In this document: piece after piece, positions 6,860-8,766 of the stretch
How the letters are laid out: every line of letters begins with the position of its first letter
Numbering within the stretch: position 1 is the stretch's first letter
Origin: SOIA01 sp050116035
GTDB taxonomy: Bacteria > Acidobacteriota > Aminicenantia > Aminicenantales > Aminicenantaceae
Length of the DNA: 8,766 nucleotides
Assembly (NCBI GenBank): GCA_050116035.1
Contig: JASFPJ010000121.1
Location: 1-8,766 of the forward strand
Direction: 5' to 3'
The notes under the pieces: model-generated
Databases searched by the model: none
Told to the model about the DNA's origin: nothing
What the model saw: the letters and a program-made list of their open reading frames with translations, nothing else
Translations under genes and position numbers: made by a program

Positions 6860-7639
6860 ATGGGTGAGAATCATTGGAAGACAGCAATTACAGAAGTTAA
6901 ACCCAATAAAGTCTGTTTGAGAGGTTACCCTATCGACCAACTGATGGGAGAAATCTCGTTTGCTCAGGCTATATACCTGGTTTTAAAAGGGGAGTTTCCC
7001 ACACCAGAAGTGGGAAAGCTTGTGGATGCGATTTTCGTTTCATCGGTGGACCATGGAGCCAGTCCTCCTTCTGTTTTGGCAGCGAGAACGGTGGCTTCTA
7101 CAGGAGCTGAGCTGAATTCGGCTGTCGCGGCTGGAGTTTCCGCCATCTCCCGCTATCATGGAGGCGCGATCGAGGAGGGAATGAAGCTTTTCCTGGAGAT
7201 TGCGAGAAGAATAGAAGAAGAAAAGGCTTCTGAAGATGAAATGGTGCGTGAAGTTCTTCAGGAGATGAAGAAGAAAGGGAAGCGGGCTTCAGGTTTCGGT
7301 CACCGCATCCACACTCAAGATCCGAGAACACAGAAACTCTTTTCTTTGGCTGAAGAATTAGGCCTTGCAGGGAAGTTCGTCCCTATCGCCCGTGCCGTGG
7401 AGAAAAACCTGAAAGAGCTTCTGGGCAAACATCTCCCCATTAATGTCGATGGGGCAATTGCCGCCCTGCTCTGCGAGCTGGATGTTCCTCCTGAAATCGG
7501 CAATGCCTTTTTCATCATCGCCCGTGTCCCTGGTCTTGTGGCGCATGTTCATGAAGAGATCACCCGGATGAGGCCCATGAGGAAGATCGATCCCCAGGAC
7601 TATGCGTATGACGGGCCAGGAGAGAGGAAGGTCAAATGA
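6860..7639 (+). CDS. Citryl-CoA lyase-like protein (short citrate-synthase fold)
   Basis: From the ATG at 6860 this is 259 residues (261 if started at 6854), far shorter than ordinary citrate synthase (about 380-430) and close to citryl-CoA lyase or the C-terminal module of ATP-citrate lyase. The three catalytic positions of the fold are present: H65 in VDHGASPPSV, H148 in GFGHR and D197 in NVDGAIAAL. The R after H148, the R in DPRTQKL and the closing HVHEEITRMRP fit carboxylate- and CoA-binding segments. VDHG resembles the ADHG of ATP-citrate lyase rather than the classical synthase motif. Expected reaction: (3S)-citryl-CoA to acetyl-CoA plus oxaloacetate, using the thioester made by the two preceding proteins; methylcitryl-CoA or a related substrate is possible. 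Its stop overlaps the next ATG (ATGA). A net synthase role cannot be excluded. Confidence 0.87.
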   Translation: MGENHWKTAITEVKPNKVCLRGYPIDQLMGEISFAQAIYLVLKGEFPTPEVGKLVDAIFVSSVDHGASPPSVLAARTVASTGAELNSAVAAGVSAISRYHGGAIEEGMKLFLEIARRIEEEKASEDEMVREVLQEMKKKGKRASGFGHRIHTQDPRTQKLFSLAEELGLAGKFVPIARAVEKNLKELLGKHLPINVDGAIAALLCELDVPPEIGNAFFIIARVPGLVAHVHEEITRMRPMRKIDPQDYAYDGPGERKVK

Positions 7640-8175
7640 GAAAAGAACTCTTAGCGGTTATGCCTGAATTCAACCTCATCGAAGATTCTGATCTTAAGGA
7701 AAAAACAATCACTGTTTGGGTCGAAGCCATGAAAGAGGAAGGATGGACTGTTGATGACCTTCAACAGATGCCGTTTACTCTGCTGATCGAAGAAACACCC
7801 GTGAACATTATCGAGCATACGCGCGCGGTGACTCTCAGCTCTGTGGAGATCGCTGAGGTTATGGTTGAAGAGTATAAGGGAAAGCTAACTCTGAACCGGG
7901 ATTATCTCCTTTCCGGAGCCCTGCTCCATGATGTGGGCAAGTTATTCGAATACAAGAGAGAGAAAGGAAAGTTTGTGAAAAGCAGGGGAGGAGAACTTCT
8001 CCGCCACCCCATCTCTGGAGCCGCTTTTGCTTCTCAGCACGGGCTTCCCAAAGAAGTCGTCCACATCATCGCGGCTCACTCCAAGGAGGGAGATGGATCC
8101 AGGAAGACAGTGGAAGCTGTAATCGTCAATCATGCGGATTTCGTCAATTTCGAAGCACTAAAGATAAAGGCATAA
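7636..8175 (+). CDS. HD-domain metal-dependent hydrolase, function unknown
   Basis: This 179-residue protein has an HD-superfamily metal site: H61 (IIEHTRAV), H98-D99 (GALLHDVGK), H124 (LRHPISGA), H148 (IIAAHSKEG) and D168 (NHADF). Residues 1-55 are an N-terminal extension (MPEFNLIEDSDLKEKTITVW and following) that I do not recognise. HD proteins of this size usually cleave phosphate esters or nucleotides; no second catalytic or regulatory domain is seen. GAGGAAGG four bases upstream and a four-base ATGA overlap with the lyase gene tie its expression to the metabolic operon. That argues for a dedicated role, such as clearing a damaged CoA or nucleotide product or controlling a signalling nucleotide, but this is inference. 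It has no membrane segment. The true substrate cannot be named from sequence. Confidence 0.85.
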   Translation: MRKELLAVMPEFNLIEDSDLKEKTITVWVEAMKEEGWTVDDLQQMPFTLLIEETPVNIIEHTRAVTLSSVEIAEVMVEEYKGKLTLNRDYLLSGALLHDVGKLFEYKREKGKFVKSRGGELLRHPISGAAFASQHGLPKEVVHIIAAHSKEGDGSRKTVEAVIVNHADFVNFEALKIKA

Positions 8176-8201
8176 GCCAATCATAAGGAAGGAATTTTGT
8201 T

Positions 8202-8224
8202 AAATTGGGGACAGTCCCCAATTT
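8202..8224. repeat. Perfect GGGGA/TCCCC palindrome
   Basis: AAATTGGGGA (8202-8211) and TCCCCAATTT (8215-8224) are perfect complements around a three-base CAG loop. This 10-bp stem would fold strongly in RNA or single-stranded DNA. It lacks a long T run, so it is a poor terminator. The GGGGACAG core is shared with the hairpin at 1098-1114, which suggests a dispersed REP-like family. Confidence 0.7.
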
Positions 8225-8244
8225 CTAAGGAATATAAAATCAAT

Positions 8245-8496
8245 GTCATTGCGAACGAAGCGTGGCAATCTCATCCATGTGTCATTGCAAGGAGAGGTGG
8301 GATTCCTTCTCTTTGCTCGGAACAGGCGTGGCAATCTCATGCTAATGTCATTGCGAGCGAAGCGTGGCAATCTCATAAAAACAGATGTATTTTTTCCTTA
8401 TGAGATTGCCGCACTCCCTCCGGTCGTTCGCAATGACAAAGAAAGGAATTAGTCAAATTTTTCCTTACGGGATTGCCGCGCTACACTCGCAATGAC
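8245..8496. repeat. Cluster of five GTCATTGCGAGCGAAGCG-type palindromic repeats
   Basis: Three copies read forward: 8245-8274, a longer divergent copy at 8281-8340, and 8347-8376. All begin GTCATTGC and end GTGGCAATCTCAT (the middle copy carries extra sequence). Two read in reverse, 8400-8437 and 8469-8496, each preceded by TTTTTCCTTA and ending CGCAATGACAAAG. Repeats of this appearance are common between genes in many bacterial genomes and are thought to be non-autonomous or REP/BIME-like elements. No transposase is present here. A spurious open frame across them gives repeated AWQSH peptides, typical of translated repeats. Confidence 0.85.
8347..8437 (+). repeat. Long stem-loop formed by inverted repeat copies
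   Basis: The left arm (8347-8378) and right arm (8398-8437) are inverted copies. They pair over the outer GTCATTGCGA and the inner GGCAATCTCATAA segments, with an eight-base bulge and two mismatches near the middle and a loop of about 19 bases. The flanking copies at 8245-8274 and 8469-8496 could form an outer nested stem. If the operon transcript reads through, this would be a large hairpin between the HD and dehydratase messages and could affect RNA stability or readthrough. Confidence 0.6.
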
Positions 8497-8534
8497 AAAG
8501 GAAAAGATTATAAAGCTAGACAAAGGAAGGAATT

Positions 8535-8766
8535 TTGGGGAAAACATTTTCTGAGAAGATTCTCGGTTCAAAAGCCGGGCAAGAAGTCCAGGCAGGAGAC
8601 GTGGTCACAGTTTCTCCCGATAACATCCTTTCCCATGACAATTCTGCAGCCATTATCAAAGAATTTCAAAAGCTCGGGGTTAAGAATGTGAAGGCTCCTC
8701 AAAAGCTCGTCATCATCCTGGACCACGTCGTGCCCGCTTCGAGCGAAAAATACGCAGCGAACCATA
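8535..8766 (+). CDS. LeuC/aconitase-family dehydratase large subunit, N-terminal part (runs off the right edge)
   Basis: A TTG start at 8535 with AAGGAAGG just upstream opens 77 codons with no stop before the edge. The sequence MGKTFSEKILGSKAG, GDVVTVSPDNILSHDNSAAI and LVIILDHVVPASSEK is the typical N-terminus of the large subunit of 3-isopropylmalate dehydratase, homoaconitase and related prokaryotic aconitases. SHDN (33-36) and LDHVVP (62-67) are family landmarks; the iron-sulfur cysteines lie further on, outside the window. An in-frame TAG at 8517-8519 excludes a longer upstream start. The family dehydrates and rehydrates hydroxy-tricarboxylic acids using a [4Fe-4S] cluster, and in this operon it may act as an aconitase feeding the lyase pathway. 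A leucine-biosynthesis role is the alternative; no small subunit or leu gene is visible. Confidence 0.82.
   Translation, partial: MGKTFSEKILGSKAGQEVQAGDVVTVSPDNILSHDNSAAIIKEFQKLGVKNVKAPQKLVIILDHVVPASSEKYAANH

Larger units (their letters stand above)
8185..8537. repeat. 15-base direct repeat bounding the intergenic repeat block
   Basis: AAGGAAGGAATTTTG occurs identically at 8185-8199 and 8523-8537. The right copy contains the ribosome-binding site and TTG start of the dehydratase gene. The left copy lies ten bases after the HD stop codon, where the dehydratase start would be expected if the operon were uninterrupted. A partial echo (AAAGAAAGGAATT) is at 8438-8450. Confidence 0.6.

Noticed and set aside
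8197..8403. Open frame of 68 residues with repeated AWQSH peptides
   Set aside because: It is the translation of the repeat block itself. The TTG start and ribosome-binding site belong to the left copy of the 15-base direct repeat, and a parallel frame at 8243-8452 is equally open.
8245..8496. Possible CRISPR array
   Set aside because: The repeat copies differ in length and orientation, the spacers are irregular (6 to about 30 bases), and no cas gene is nearby. They are palindromic interspersed repeats.
8535..8766. Assigning the gene symbol leuC or acnA to the dehydratase
   Set aside because: Only 77 N-terminal residues are visible, and these do not separate isopropylmalate dehydratase, homoaconitase and aconitase. 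The operon context points away from leucine synthesis, but not decisively.

Overview
This window is bacterial chromosomal DNA with moderate GC, dense genes and short overlapping operons. It has no phage genes, transposase, tRNA or rRNA that I can see. The PAS/receiver signalling genes, the iron-sulfur protein and the intergenic palindromes suggest a free-living, probably anaerobic bacterium. A Desulfobacterota- or Aminicenantes-like lineage is only a guess from style; no marker gene fixes it.

Left half, minus strand (1-3870): a signalling block. Read in its own direction, it starts with a 604-residue soluble hybrid protein (receiver, PAS, PAS, HisKA_3-type kinase). A NarL/LuxR-type response regulator follows, overlapping it by one base (TAATG). 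After a 373-base gap holding a terminator-like GGGG/CCCC hairpin come a receiver-only regulator and the first 188 residues of a PAS-domain sensor that runs off the left edge.

Middle (3871-4350): a 480-base divergent intergenic region. Its right end carries a good sigma70-type promoter inside an imperfect inverted repeat, just before the first metabolic gene.

Right half, plus strand (4351-8766): a tightly packed metabolic operon. It encodes an ATP-grasp CoA-ligase beta subunit with an added C-terminal double [4Fe-4S] ferredoxin domain, a SucD-like alpha subunit with the active-site His, a short citrate-synthase-fold protein of the citryl-CoA lyase type, a small HD-domain hydrolase, and the start of a LeuC/aconitase-family dehydratase. 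The simplest reading is a split ATP-citrate-lyase-like module: the ligase pair makes a CoA thioester of citrate or a related tricarboxylate, the lyase cleaves it to an acyl-CoA and an oxoacid, and the dehydratase isomerises the acid. The putative acid-binding residues of the beta subunit match neither citrate-cleaving nor succinate-activating enzymes, so the true substrate is open. The fused ferredoxin and the embedded HD gene are the unusual parts.

Between the HD gene and the dehydratase, about 340 bases of palindromic and GTCATTGCGAGC-type repeats interrupt the operon. They are bounded by a 15-base direct repeat that includes the dehydratase ribosome-binding site and TTG start.
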